Shown piece by piece: positions 1-9,076 of a stretch of 40,532 nucleotides of DNA (position 1 is the first letter of the stretch; each line of letters begins with the position of its first letter). The translations under genes were made by a program, and so were the position numbers. Below the pieces are notes generated by a model. That model saw nothing but the letters and a program-made list of their open reading frames with translations, had not been told where the DNA came from and ran no database searches. The stretch is from Paramacrobiotus richtersi (lineage: Eukaryota > Tardigrada > Eutardigrada > Parachela > Macrobiotidae): contig JAQGAU010000108.1 in the NCBI GenBank assembly GCA_034698045.1, forward strand, positions 1 to 40,532, written 5' to 3'.

Positions 1-660
1 GATACGAACGACCAGTCATTATTACCATTATCTTCATACTTTCTTGACCAATCAGACACGAGCAAACTGGTCTCAGTCCGGTGATTTTTCAGGCATTTCA
101 AATCACAATCAAAAAATTAACCACTCAAAACGAGCCTAGGAAATTTGCGATAGATGAGGTCATTTCATGTACATTTGTCATTTGCAGTCGAATAAAAACA
201 AGCAACTATTAAGCTCCTTAACCAAGGAGCATATCTTTTCTTTCAGTAGGATACTATTAAATTGAAAACTTTTAGCAAAATGAAGGCTTGTTCGATCGTT
301 ATTATAAGTACTTTTGCTGACCAGAGATCTGCTTTACCTGCCATCGCACAACAATAAAATGAACTAGCTAATCAGCCGAAACCTCAAGATCCGTTTTAGC
401 TCCAGCAAGTAACAAGCCATATACAACAAACGTCGTCGATCACAGTTTCAGATAGTACGGTTCCTGAACGAGTTATGCAGTTATTCGGTTGTAAGGTGGT
501 TAGCACTGTGTATGACTGAGTGAAGCGTTCCTTTCGCGTACTGACTGAGGCGCTCGTTTTGCGTAATCGATAATCAGCGTTGCTACGTATTGAGCCCGAC
601 AATCAGCCAACAGCCAACCAGTTTTGTGATCAGAAAACTGTGAATGTTCAACGCCAAAAA
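1..660. other. 5' flank of the RSPH9 gene, no gene seen
   Basis: No frame here has a recognisable product, splice pattern or repeat. A 7-bp stem with a 4-base loop (GCTCCTT/AAGGAGC, 213-230) is present but has no known role in an animal genome. The promoter and 5' UTR of the downstream RSPH9 gene probably lie in the last few hundred bases. I see no convincing TATA box or initiator that would fix the transcription start. Confidence 0.4.
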
Positions 661-2940
661 ATGGATCCCCAGTCGCCATTATTATCGAGCCTCTCCGTGG
701 AAGAGAACCTCCTCATCCGCACTGGATGCCGTTTACTCGAGTTCGACACCAAGCAAGGCCCAATTGCTTTTTGGGGAAAGGTTTTCGGAACCCAGAATGA
801 TTATTATGTCCTGCAGTCAACCACGCTTCATCCATTTCGTGCACCGTTGACGTACTACAGGTACGCTTCTCTGTACTGCTCAGCGTCTTCTAAAGTAAGG
901 CGTCACGCGGACAGACACCTCGCGGCATTGAGCAAAAGCACAACATTCTGCATTGTGCATTCTGCACAACATTCTGCATGAATCAAAGCCAGCCAGCAGG
1001 AACGCCCACCGACGTATGTAGTCTGTATTTTGGCTGATAGCTCCTTATCCCAAGCCCCGCTAATAGATCCTGATCCCAAGCGTCGAGCGTTGTCCATCAG
1101 AGTATGGAATATTCGGTGTAAAAGTATCAGTCCGTGCTTGCACTGTAGCTATGAGGTCGGCCTTCACTGTTACAATGTAAACATGGACCGATACTGCCGC
1201 TTGATATCTGCAAATGATGTAAAGGTCACTGATATAAGCTAATATCTATATAGCTGATATACTCACACCTGCTATAAGCTCATGTGCGGTTGTGTACAAG
1301 TAGCTTTTAATGTGTGAAAGATATGAAAGTTGGTAGACGGGCTTGCAAGGTGAAAAGCAGCGAAGTGGTTTGGTACTTGCAAAGAGTGAATGTATATGAA
1401 CAGCTAGCGGAATATTATCATAGCGTTAAAATCAGATATCGGCCCATATGATCGGGAAAAAGAGTGCATAGTACACTAGCTGTATGAATCATTCATGTTT
1501 CACATGACAAGCTTGTAAGTTATTAGCGTTCTGCGTGGACCAGGCTCTGTACCTGTAATACATGCTGTGGCTTTGCATTTCTAGAAATGTCTGTTGTGAA
1601 AGAAAGCTAAAGGTCATGTTGGTTGCAGTCGAGACGCCCGCATCTGGCAGATGCTGCCTCAAGCCAGCGCTGCGCTGCGGAAGAAGGCACCGCGACTGAG
1701 TGGCATGTTCACCGGCGATCCGAGCTTCACCAGCCATTTTGTCGAGTACCGTTACGCGGGAGAATCCTACTATGAGCCAACGACGGTAAGTAAACAAAGA
1801 CTACTGCACAGCTTCATCGTTGACCATTTACATCAATCGACTAGTGCCGTTTTGATTCAAACTGAATTGGTAGTTGGTTAGTTAGTACTCTTTTGGAATT
1901 ATTGTTCTGTTGATTGCGGTAAAGCGTAACTTCCAGCATTGGCTGCACGTCAAAACTGTACCTTATAAATTATTTATAATGTTTCTTTTCATAACAATCT
2001 GGTCCTTAGACTCCTGTGAAAGAAGAGGAACGACTGGCTTATTTGGTGTACTCGACCGATAACGAGGGCGTCATCTTTCCAAAGGGGTCAGTTGGACTGA
2101 ACGAGAAGGGATTTCTGGTAAGAAATCCTACATATTCAGGTCGGCCTTCATGAGTTCTTTCCTCCAGTCCGAACAGTACACAAAAACTGCCACATTGCAG
2201 GAATGTCCTTTGATCAGTGCCACGACCTACATAACTTCGTAGTGTACAAACCCTCACCGCAGTCTGGCACTGCCAAGCCACCGGATGTCGGTATGTACAC
2301 TTAAGATAACGCGGCAGCAAGTTACCCATTTGATGACCTTTAGTAGCCGTAATCGAACTGAAAGCTGCTCTGTATTGTTAAGTCTAATGTTGCAGGTATC
2401 GCCGACCCGGATTACCGCTTCCTCCGGCCCCTGTCCGAAACCCAGCCTTCCGATCCTTCCGTTTTTGGAACCTGGTTGTTTCGGGACGCGCTGGAATCCC
2501 AATGTGTCCTGCTGGAGAACGCCCTCTGGCCGGGACTCTTCTTCTGGCACAGCATCCACACCGCCCACTACGGTCGGACCTACATTGGCCGTGGTGACAA
2601 GGAGATCGACGTGCCGTTTATTCTCGGGAACAAGTACGACCAGGAGTTGGTGGTGGATGTGGGCATCTTCCCGGATTACGATTACAAAGCCCCGCCAACC
2701 GAGGCTCTGCGGGAGGCTGAGGAAGGGTTCCGGGCGGATGAGGAACGACGGGAGAAGCTGCTACCGGAACTGCCGGCGAAGGAGGAAGGAACGGAGGAGG
2801 GCGAGGGGGTATCACGGGGCGAGACGGAGGAGACGTCTGGCGGAGGGGATACCACGGAGCCGGAGGTTACCGAGGGGGAGGCTACGTCGGCTGAGGTCAC
2901 CGATGCGTCGGAGGCAGAAGGCGACGAAATTGAAGGATAA
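661..2940 (+). CDS. RSPH9: Radial spoke head protein 9 homologue, five exons
   Basis: RSPH9 is a subunit of the radial spoke head of motile axonemes. Proposed exons are 661-860, 1629-1785, 2010-2139, 2201-2290 and 2396-2940. All introns are GT-AG and every phase joins cleanly, giving 374 codons including TAA. Family-typical segments occur in order: IAFWGKVFGTQNDYYVLQ (exon 1), GMFTGDPSF (exon 2), KEEERLAYLV and IFPKG (exon 3), GMSFDQCHDLHNF (exon 4), LLENALWPGLFF and YIGRGDKEIDVPFIL (exon 5). The start is the ATG opening the conserved N-terminal region. The core ends near residue 269, close to the usual family length of about 276. A Glu/Thr/Gly-rich acidic tail of about 100 residues follows. 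No frame break is seen, so the gene looks functional. No clear AATAAA was found in the first 300 bases after the stop. Confidence 0.93.
861..1628 (+). other. RSPH9 intron 1
   Basis: The donor is CAG|GTACGC and the acceptor TTGCAG|T. At 768 bp it is the longest intron of the gene; the others are 224, 61 and 105 bp. It holds a short imperfect tandem of CATTCTGCA-like units around 942-980 and AT-rich sequence near 1230-1260. No nested gene or element is visible. Confidence 0.85.
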
Positions 2941-3442
2941 GTCATACATCCTTGGTTTGGCATTGATGGCTTCGTTAAGCAACTACTGCTGTCTTTATCT
3001 AGATCACCTTTTTTGCTGCTCTGCACTGCAAATTGTTATTTCATTAAGTACAAGTGATGCGATAACATTGTATTCGGTAAAATTCTATTGTTAGCTCCTT
3101 ATAGCGCAAACCACAACAACTATAGACTGTGAAAGATGTACCGCAGGTACGGTTCATTACATTCAACAATACACAGTTTATCACGTGTGCCACGCGTGCC
3201 GTTGTTATCATGCCACTTGTTAGGTTTACGTCATGTATGATGCTTTATATAGTCGGGAATTCACCGACAAAGGAAATGCTGACTAATCCATTAATATTTC
3301 GCTGCGCCGTACGCCTGTATGTAGTCCGTAAACTGTATTATGTATGTCGCCATTGCCGGTTGCAACGTCAGCCCACGTTATTGGCTCGCCGACACACAGT
3401 GAACGGTTGGGGAAAGATTTTATCAGTATTCACAATACTGCA
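2941..3442. other. 3' flank of RSPH9, no gene seen
   Basis: This is AT-rich sequence after the RSPH9 stop. It presumably includes the 3' UTR, but no AATAAA hexamer marks the cleavage site. Open frames in the stretch show no recognisable family signature. Confidence 0.4.
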
Positions 3443-3512
3443 AGATAGCCGTGCTGGTATACACCTGTGGCTGTAAACAGCAGACTCCGAGTTCGAGCCC
3501 CCATCTTGGCTC
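3443..3512 (+). repeat. tRNA-like sequence (Pol III A/B-box pair)
   Basis: TAGCCGTGCTGG matches the A-box consensus with one mismatch. About 32 bases later AGTTCGAGCCC matches the B-box with one mismatch, which is normal tRNA spacing. Flanking CAAGAT and ATCTTG can pair as an acceptor-like stem. The T-arm stem pairs badly and no clean anticodon arm forms, so this is better read as a tRNA pseudogene or the head of a tRNA-derived SINE than a working tRNA. It ends 15 bases from the LTR element that starts at 3528. Confidence 0.3.
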
Positions 3513-3527
3513 TTTTGCGAGTGCTTT

Positions 3528-3631
3528 TGTCACGTATTGGGAAACCACTTTATTCAGCAACCTCACACTCTCTACTCGCTACGGTCTTCTACTGGTTGTA
3601 CCAGTAGTACGTTGCTACGCACTACACCACA
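3528..3631 (-). repeat. 3' LTR of the gag-only element
   Basis: This 104-bp repeat is homologous to 5366-5471. On the element strand it starts TGTGGTGTAG and ends CGTGACA, matching the TG...CA rule for LTR ends. The two LTRs have visible substitutions and small indels in the middle, so the insertion is not recent. Confidence 0.78.
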
Positions 3632-3643
3632 TCTCCCCCAAGT
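3632..3643 (-). promoter_or_regulatory. Polypurine tract of the gag-only element
   Basis: On the element strand CTTGGGGGAGA lies directly before the TGT that opens the 3' LTR. This is the expected place and composition for the plus-strand priming tract. A 7-bp stem, AAGTGGG/CCCACTT with a 3-base loop (3640-3656), overlaps its upstream edge. Confidence 0.65.
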
Positions 3644-3726
3644 GGGGAACCCACTTAAAAACTCGGAAACCAACAAAAATGCAATGCTGATCAAAATTCC
3701 ACGATAAAAATATCCTTGCTTGCATC

Positions 3727-5331
3727 TTATGGATTCAGGGCTTCATTTTCGCTTGGTCTTTTGGTTTTCTTCTTCCGCTTTTGTTGTTTCTTGGACTTCC
3801 CAGTAATCATTTCAGATCGCTTGTCAAAATCCGATTCTGCGTCCGGCAGTTTGTCCGTGTTCGAATGAGCGCTTTTCCAGGCCGACTCGCCTTTGGTCAT
3901 CTCGTCCAGGACTGATTCCATTTCACGGTTTTCACCGCTCTTTCTCACCACTGTTTCTTCTGGTGAAGTCACTATCGCTAATCCTCCAAACGTCTCCGAT
4001 GTGCACTCCACTGGCATGCGCACTTGTTTCTCTTTAGGCGCGGTTACCTCGGGCACTACTCCCAGCACCTCGGGCAGGCATTCTGATGCCATTTCCACCG
4101 GCCTTTCCGTGTCCACTGGCCTGTCCATCTGTCGGTCCCGACCGAAACGATCGATTCGTGGCTTTCGGTAGCGATTGTCGATCGCCCGGTTCCCAGATAA
4201 CAGCATGTCCAACTGCTTCTGCATTTGGTCCAGTTTCTCCCATACAGCATCCAGACTACAACCGACTCCACCATTGCGGATGACTCCCTTTCGCCTTGCG
4301 CGCTGGTTTACCGCTCGGACTGGTCTGTACTTCGGCATGGTGTCGTAATCTTCGTCGACATCCTCGCTTTCAATGGGCGCATTAATGCCCATGACGTCGA
4401 ATTCCTCTTCGACCAGCATCATTCGCCGTCCGTCCTTCTTGGCTTCCCCGCGCTCTTTCGGCTCACTTCTGCACACTTTGGCTATGTGCCCTCGTCTGCC
4501 ACAGTTACCGCACTTGACCTCTTTGGCCCAACAGTCTGCTTTCCGGTGATCAGTGTCTCCACATGAGTAGCATCCTTGGCCGCCGCTGAAGCGATCATTA
4601 TCTCCCCCAGTGTTTCGGCCTTGATAGCCACTGCTGTCCTTGTCCCTGCTCGCGCTCCGGCCAGGCCCAGTCCTTTCATCCGGGCGGTTTCCATGACCTT
4701 TACCATTGCTCGGTCCACGCCCTTCTCCGACATGGATTCTGGCCACATCTGCGCCGGACTGATCGCTCTTTAGCATCTGCGCCAGTTCAAACTCCTCCGC
4801 GAAGTTTAAAGCTTCGTCCAACGTAGATACAGCTTTCACTCGAAGATGTCGGCGGGTAGAATCGCTGGATACTCCATTCAGGAAGGTAGCCTTCATATTC
4901 TTATCCAACACGTCAGAAGGGAAGTTGCATCCAATCGCCTTCCGTCGCAGTTTGTTGGAGAAATCAAGAAGGGTTTCGCCAGCTTCCTGTTTCAACGCGA
5001 AGTAGTTGGCCCACTCCGTGGACTCAATGGTCTTCTTCACGTAGGCGTGCTCCAGTTTTCCAATCACCTCTGCCAAGGTCAACTCTCCCGGATCCCGCGG
5101 AAGCGACATGGAGTGCACCATCTCGTACGCCTCCACTCCCAGGGAATCCAGCAACAGCATCTTCTTCTCCTCCTCCTCAGTGACTTGCTGGAGGCGGACA
5201 AAGTTGTTGTACCTCGAGCGCCAGGACTTCCAGGTCATGGAACTTGGCTCATATCTGAGCAAAACCATGCTCTCCTTGGATCCTGCTGGCGGCACCGTCG
5301 AGGTTCTTCCCGTCGCGGTCATGGTCAGCAC
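3727..5331 (-). CDS. Retrotransposon Gag protein, intact, 534 aa
   Basis: This is the structural protein of a gypsy-type LTR element, which would assemble the particle and bind the genomic RNA. The N-terminal half, about residues 20-190, reads like a retrotransposon Gag/capsid region (YEPSSMTWKSWRSRY, then LEHAY, LLDFSNKLRR). A basic Gly/Arg-rich linker follows. Next come two CCHC knuckles: C254-C257-H262-C267 and C274-C277-H282-C287. The remaining 250 residues are charged and end in a Lys/Arg-rich tail (KKQQKRKKKTKR). The ATG lies 34 bases from the LTR edge and a second Met follows at residue 4. There is no stop or frameshift over 1.6 kb, although the two LTRs have diverged. This suggests the frame was kept under selection until recently or supplies Gag in trans. 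Confidence 0.85.
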   Translation of the reverse strand: MLTMTATGRTSTVPPAGSKESMVLLRYEPSSMTWKSWRSRYNNFVRLQQVTEEEEKKMLLLDSLGVEAYEMVHSMSLPRDPGELTLAEVIGKLEHAYVKKTIESTEWANYFALKQEAGETLLDFSNKLRRKAIGCNFPSDVLDKNMKATFLNGVSSDSTRRHLRVKAVSTLDEALNFAEEFELAQMLKSDQSGADVARIHVGEGRGPSNGKGHGNRPDERTGPGRSASRDKDSSGYQGRNTGGDNDRFSGGQGCYSCGDTDHRKADCWAKEVKCGNCGRRGHIAKVCRSEPKERGEAKKDGRRMMLVEEEFDVMGINAPIESEDVDEDYDTMPKYRPVRAVNQRARRKGVIRNGGVGCSLDAVWEKLDQMQKQLDMLLSGNRAIDNRYRKPRIDRFGRDRQMDRPVDTERPVEMASECLPEVLGVVPEVTAPKEKQVRMPVECTSETFGGLAIVTSPEETVVRKSGENREMESVLDEMTKGESAWKSAHSNTDKLPDAESDFDKRSEMITGKSKKQQKRKKKTKRPSENEALNP

Positions 5332-5345
5332 GTTAAGTTCAAAAA

Positions 5346-5365
5346 CACTCGAACCGTCACGCCAA
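5346..5365 (-). promoter_or_regulatory. Primer-binding-site candidate of the gag-only element
   Basis: On the element strand the bases directly after the 5' LTR are TTGGCGTGACGG. TGG would pair with the CCA end of a primer tRNA, one base inside the LTR edge, as is usual. I cannot name the tRNA. Confidence 0.5.
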
Positions 5366-5471
5366 TGTCACGTATTGGGAAACCACTTTATTCAGCAACT
5401 CACACACTCACTGCACTGGCTACGGTCTTCTACTGGCCGTAGTAATAACGGTTGCTACGTAATACACTACA
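5366..5471 (-). repeat. 5' LTR of the gag-only element
   Basis: This 106-bp repeat is the partner of 3528-3631. On the element strand it begins TGTAGTGTATTACG and ends CGTGACA, followed at once by the primer-binding-site candidate and then the gag start. Confidence 0.75.
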
Positions 5472-6113
5472 TTAAGCATTACGTGGGTAGCAGCAAAACA
5501 AACAGGAAAACTACTGCTAGAGTCACTCATTTGACGTTCTGAGACTTTTTTTGGGTTGTTTCCGTTGTTTTCGCGGGAGGCTCCCTAGACCGCTTTAGTA
5601 CGCTCGCCAGGATTAGTAACCTAATGATTTGCCTTATCAAATAACGCTCCGCTGTTGAATATTAACTCAGAACTGGAACGTAATATGAAGTGGGTGCGAC
5701 CTTGACATGACAGCCGATATGTGTAGCAAATAATTATTGCAGTTCCACAAGTTTGAAGGCACGAGTCACAAACATCACGAGATTAATAATCTGTGCGTCA
5801 ATTAGAGTGTTACTGGCTAAAAAACTGGCGGCATATACCAGGACTTCGAAGATCTGACGTTCGAATGTGTTGCACTGCTACCTCTTCATGCTGTATTGAT
5901 ATCCTATCCAATTTTACAAAATAGGTAGGGGAAATTCATTGGTTTATCAGCGTTCATTGCGTGTTACCATATTGCGTAAAACACGAACACCAGTTCACTA
6001 TGATAAGATATTACTTGTGGTACAATATTTCGCGTGCTACGTAGTTGGCAGAGCACAAAAATGAAGTGTTTTAATGCAAGTACTGTGTGACATCATCTGG
6101 TAGTGTACTGTAC
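5472..6113. other. Non-coding stretch, nothing recognised
   Basis: No frame of note, no repeat boundary and no RNA gene were recognised between the gag-only element and the retroposed fragment. Confidence 0.4.
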
Positions 6114-6231
6114 AATATGAACATTTAAATGAACATTCATTCAAATTTCTGGAAATTTTATTGTGTCAACATGGTTTCTGGGCTTTTGCCTAATAAAATA
6201 AACTGACAAGTTAAAAAAAAAAATATGAACA
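6114..6231 (+). mobile_element. Retroposed poly(A) fragment with target-site duplication
   Basis: AATATGAACA occurs at 6114-6123 and again at 6222-6231. Between the copies lie about 98 bases that end in an 11-A run (6213-6223, sharing its last A's with the duplication), with the polyadenylation signal AATAAA at 6192-6197. A perfect 10-bp target-site duplication, a 3' poly(A) tail and a correctly spaced signal are the hallmarks of LINE-driven retroposition. The body is too short to code. It could be a 5'-truncated mRNA 3' UTR or the 3' end of a non-LTR element. The source gene is unknown. Confidence 0.75.
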
Positions 6232-6280
6232 GGCATGCTTACTGTAATCAGTTTAGCGCATCACATTTGCAAGTGTTCGT

Positions 6281-6348
6281 TTTTCTGACTCAAGCGAAGC
6301 ATTACCGTACTCTTCATGAATACTGTCAATGCCGCACAAAACAGAAAA
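6281..6348. repeat. Palindromic hairpin repeat, copy P1
   Basis: The left arm starts TTTTCTGACTCAAGCGAAGC and the right arm ends GCCGCACAAAACAGAAAA. The arms are imperfect reverse complements about 31 bases long around a short loop. The same design and sequence occur at 11701, 28167 and 35489. The homology with the 11701 copy continues past the right arm for about 15 bases (CTTAACCAAGT against TTTGACGAAGT). Confidence 0.65.
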
Positions 6349-6522
6349 CTTAACCAAGTAAAGCGCGTCGAAATTATTAAGCCTTATAATGAGACTTTGA
6401 AAACAATATAAAAATATAAAAGACTACGACGGAAATAATCATATCCAAGAAACGCTGTTACTAGCTACATTACTTTCACATACACTACAATCACGTTATC
6501 TCCAAACTTACCCAGAACGAGT

Positions 6523-7397
6523 ATGAAAAGCACACACTTGGCCAGTAAAAGGCGACTCTTCTCTCCCAGGAAGATCGGGATCTGTCCGCCCGTCAGCGTA
6601 ACAAACCGACCAATCCAAATGCCGCGCTCCACTGGGTGTTTGCCTACCTACCTAGAGGTGAGAAGCGTTACGCGTCCGGCGTCAGCGATGGAGCAGTGGT
6701 ACTGCAGCCGAAAACGGATGAACACAGTAATCCCGAACGACGTTTCCAAGACTGGACTAAAGTCCTAACCAGTGTAAACGACACGGCTGTCAGCACCACA
6801 GCCAAATCCCCATCGCAGAAAACACGTCACTTTCTAGGACGCCCCAAACGCCCAGTGGAGCGAGGATCACATCATGGAACAGGCCTCGAACCTTTGATAC
6901 GCGTTGTACAACAGTATTTGTAAACGTACACTGTCTCCTGTACATCACTTTAGGCCCACACAGTATTGCTTGGAATAATGGTAGTAGATCGATAAAATTC
7001 GTGCCGTCACAAGTGACCAGCCAGAACCTGTGGCTAAGCGGGTCACATTCCGAGGTACTGCCAACGATTCAAAGAACGAGCGCCATTCGCAAAATGGGCC
7101 AGGAACAATTTCGGTCCCTGTCAGAGCTGGAACACCCAAAGAAACCTCCAGTACTAACAGCCTCCGCTTCTTCCGAGTTTCTTTCCGACGGCCCAAAAAG
7201 AGTGCAAGGAGTTTGGAAAAGCGTTTGGTGCGAAGACTGCAAGGGGAAATCGGCGCTACCACCTCAAAAGCGTATACTAAATTAGCAGCATCTAAGCAGA
7301 AGAAGAAAAAAGATCCGAGGAAAAGGTCACTCGTCCATAGGTGGGAAGAGAAATGAACTGGACCTACATGTATGGTCTTCCAACAAATCCAACTCAT
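6523..7397 (+). pseudogene. Degenerate coding-like segment, unidentified
   Basis: Open plus-strand frames at 6636-6923 and 7030-7356 are rich in Arg, Lys, Ser and Pro. The second ends in a strongly basic stretch (ASKQKKKKDPRKRS). The two have a vaguely similar layout: a basic start (EKRYASG, AKRVTFRG) and FLGRPKRP or SFRRPKKS near the end. They could be exons of one gene or a decayed duplicate pair. No family was recognised and no splice sites join them convincingly. The region could also be non-coding. Confidence 0.2.
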
Positions 7398-8947
7398 CCG
7401 GAAACCATTATTTTGCCATCGGTAGCGTCAACAGCTGCAAACCGCCAGGTAGTCCGACAGATATCCCGCAGTTTTGTTGAAAATCAACGCATTCGTAGAT
7501 CCGATAAGCAATCGACGGCGCACACCTTTTGTTCAGCAGGGACGGAATGTCGGGCGTAGAGGAGAGTATACAGCGGAGCGGGCTGATAGCACAGGACAGT
7601 GTGTTTACTTAGAATTGCAGTGTACGATTCGCATTTCAGGTCGCATATGCATACATCATGTGCAACGCCGGCTTCGGCCAATCGATAGCCGGACAATCGC
7701 CACGGCCCCAAGCGAACCTGATTCTGGTACAGTAAGTCCTAGTACCTGCAAGGCTTTCTATACATCATCGAAGTTGAGATCCGGTACTGCTTAGCCGTAC
7801 GAAAGGTCCAGTCCGGCAGAGTCGTTAAGCGACGATTTTATCAGCCGCGACGAGACGGTCAGCGAGGCTGACCAGCGGAAACGGATCGCATCCGAATATG
7901 TCAAAACCGATTTCGAGATTGACTCACCGGAAGAGTCTCATTAAACCCTGGCACAAGAGAGAGCGATTTGTTGAAATCGACTCTTTATCTATCCCGTAAG
8001 GAAGACGAAACTGTCATTCGCCAGGCAAAATTCGGCCGAAACAGGTAGCAACATCTAATGTGTCGGAAACTGATTCGCCGAGCACCATCAACGGCCGTCT
8101 GGCGCAAACTGTATGAAGGTGAAAATCGCAGCTATGGTAACTGCATACGCCACACCGGCGGTTGCACGGACGGAGGAACACGTAGACAACCATGTCAGAT
8201 ATTTAGGAAGGACCGTTTTCTTTCGTTGACTAGACCGTTATATTTTATTTCATCGCAGGCCTACAATAATGCTATCTAGCCAATAACATGTATAACTACA
8301 GCACTGAGACTGAGCGAAGCTGCACCTTCCGCCTCCCTGTTTGACATTGGATTATCTACTGAATAACGTGTACATAAGTCCTTGAACAGCAAGTATTGGA
8401 GAAATAAACCGCTTAGCAATAACGAACAATTTAAGTAACGTTTTTGATCAGATTTATCATTCGATTTATTTCGATTGCTGGCTCAGTAGCATAATCGATT
8501 GCCATAAGATAATTGTAAAATTCCTTGGATTGTATCTAAGGAAGTATAGCGATACGCAGCGCCACCTGGTGAAGGTGGTGGAGGTGGCCAAGAGTGGCCA
8601 CAGCGAGATGGGATACGCAGCGCCCACGCCCCATCCGAGAATGCTTCCTTTGTACGGAAGTTGGACATCCTCTTCGGGATTGTCCACTACTGCAGTAGCA
8701 GCATCTAGCCAGCCAGCAAGCCAACGGACTGCCAGCTAGTATTCCCCCAGTTCCAGCCCTGGCCGCGTCCCTGTCCGTGATAGCGGAACCCAGTCAAATT
8801 GTTATCGATTCGGACGACGAAGACAAGACAAACTGCGCAAGTAATATTTTGTTAGCACTTTATTGTTGTACTAAAGATGTGTGTTGTTGTTGTACTAATA
8901 ATCTTAATTGTTGTATTGTTATTGTTATTTGGTTGTACTTCTTTGAC
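7398..8947. other. Mostly non-coding stretch before the LTR-like unit
   Basis: No recognised gene. The direct repeat GATACGCAGCGCC occurs near 8550 and again near 8611, with a Gly-rich or GTG-rich patch between. Around 8777-8830 a short frame gives an acidic tail (VIDSDDEDK). The run from about 8850 to 8940 is poor in cytosine, rich in TTGTTG-like triplets, and leads into a purine-rich tract. This would fit the 3' end of a decayed retroelement feeding into the LTR-like block at 8965. Confidence 0.35.
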
Positions 8948-9073
8948 CAAAAAAGTGGGGGACGTGTGATAAGCTGTGAGTTGTAGTACTCAGAGTTTAG
9001 TTGGCTTATAAAGGTTTGGCTAACGGTCGTATACGTCTATACATCACACGAAAAAAGATGTGGCCGTTCTCCA
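8948..9073 (+). repeat. LTR-like block with polypurine tract
   Basis: AAAAAAGTGGGGGACG (8949-8964) looks like a polypurine tract and is followed at once by TGTGATAAGC. A TATA-like TTATAAAGG lies at 9006-9014. The block ends either at ATCACA (9048) or at CTCCA (9073). It is followed by ATGGCAACGAGG, which resembles the primer-binding sequence after many gypsy LTRs. No second copy of the LTR is found, so the boundaries are inferred from end signals only. Confidence 0.3.
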
Positions 9074-9076
9074 TAA

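Larger units (their letters stand above)
3528..5471 (-). mobile_element. Compact gag-only LTR retrotransposon
   Basis: Two direct repeats of about 105 bp, each beginning TGTCACGTATTGGG on the plus strand and ending CTACA or CCACA, flank one long minus-strand Gag frame. Read on the minus strand the order is 5' LTR (5366-5471), primer-binding-site candidate, gag (5331-3727), polypurine tract, 3' LTR (3528-3631). No protease, reverse transcriptase, RNase H or integrase is present, and only about 83 bases separate the gag stop from the polypurine tract. The element would need enzymes from another copy to move. Flanking bases show no clear target-site duplication. The organisation resembles the terminal-repeat gag-only (TR-GAG) elements described in plants. 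Confidence 0.8.

Noticed and set aside
213-230. 7-bp stem-loop followed by a T-rich stretch, like an intrinsic terminator
   Set aside because: The genome is animal; bacterial-type terminators do not apply and no gene ends here.
2285-3094. 269-codon plus-strand frame overlapping RSPH9 exon 5
   Set aside because: It is a shifted-frame shadow of the conserved exon 5 reading, and its Arg-rich sequence has no family match.
4846-5442. 198-codon plus-strand frame antisense to gag
   Set aside because: It runs opposite the intact Gag frame and crosses the LTR edge, so it is best explained as a shadow.
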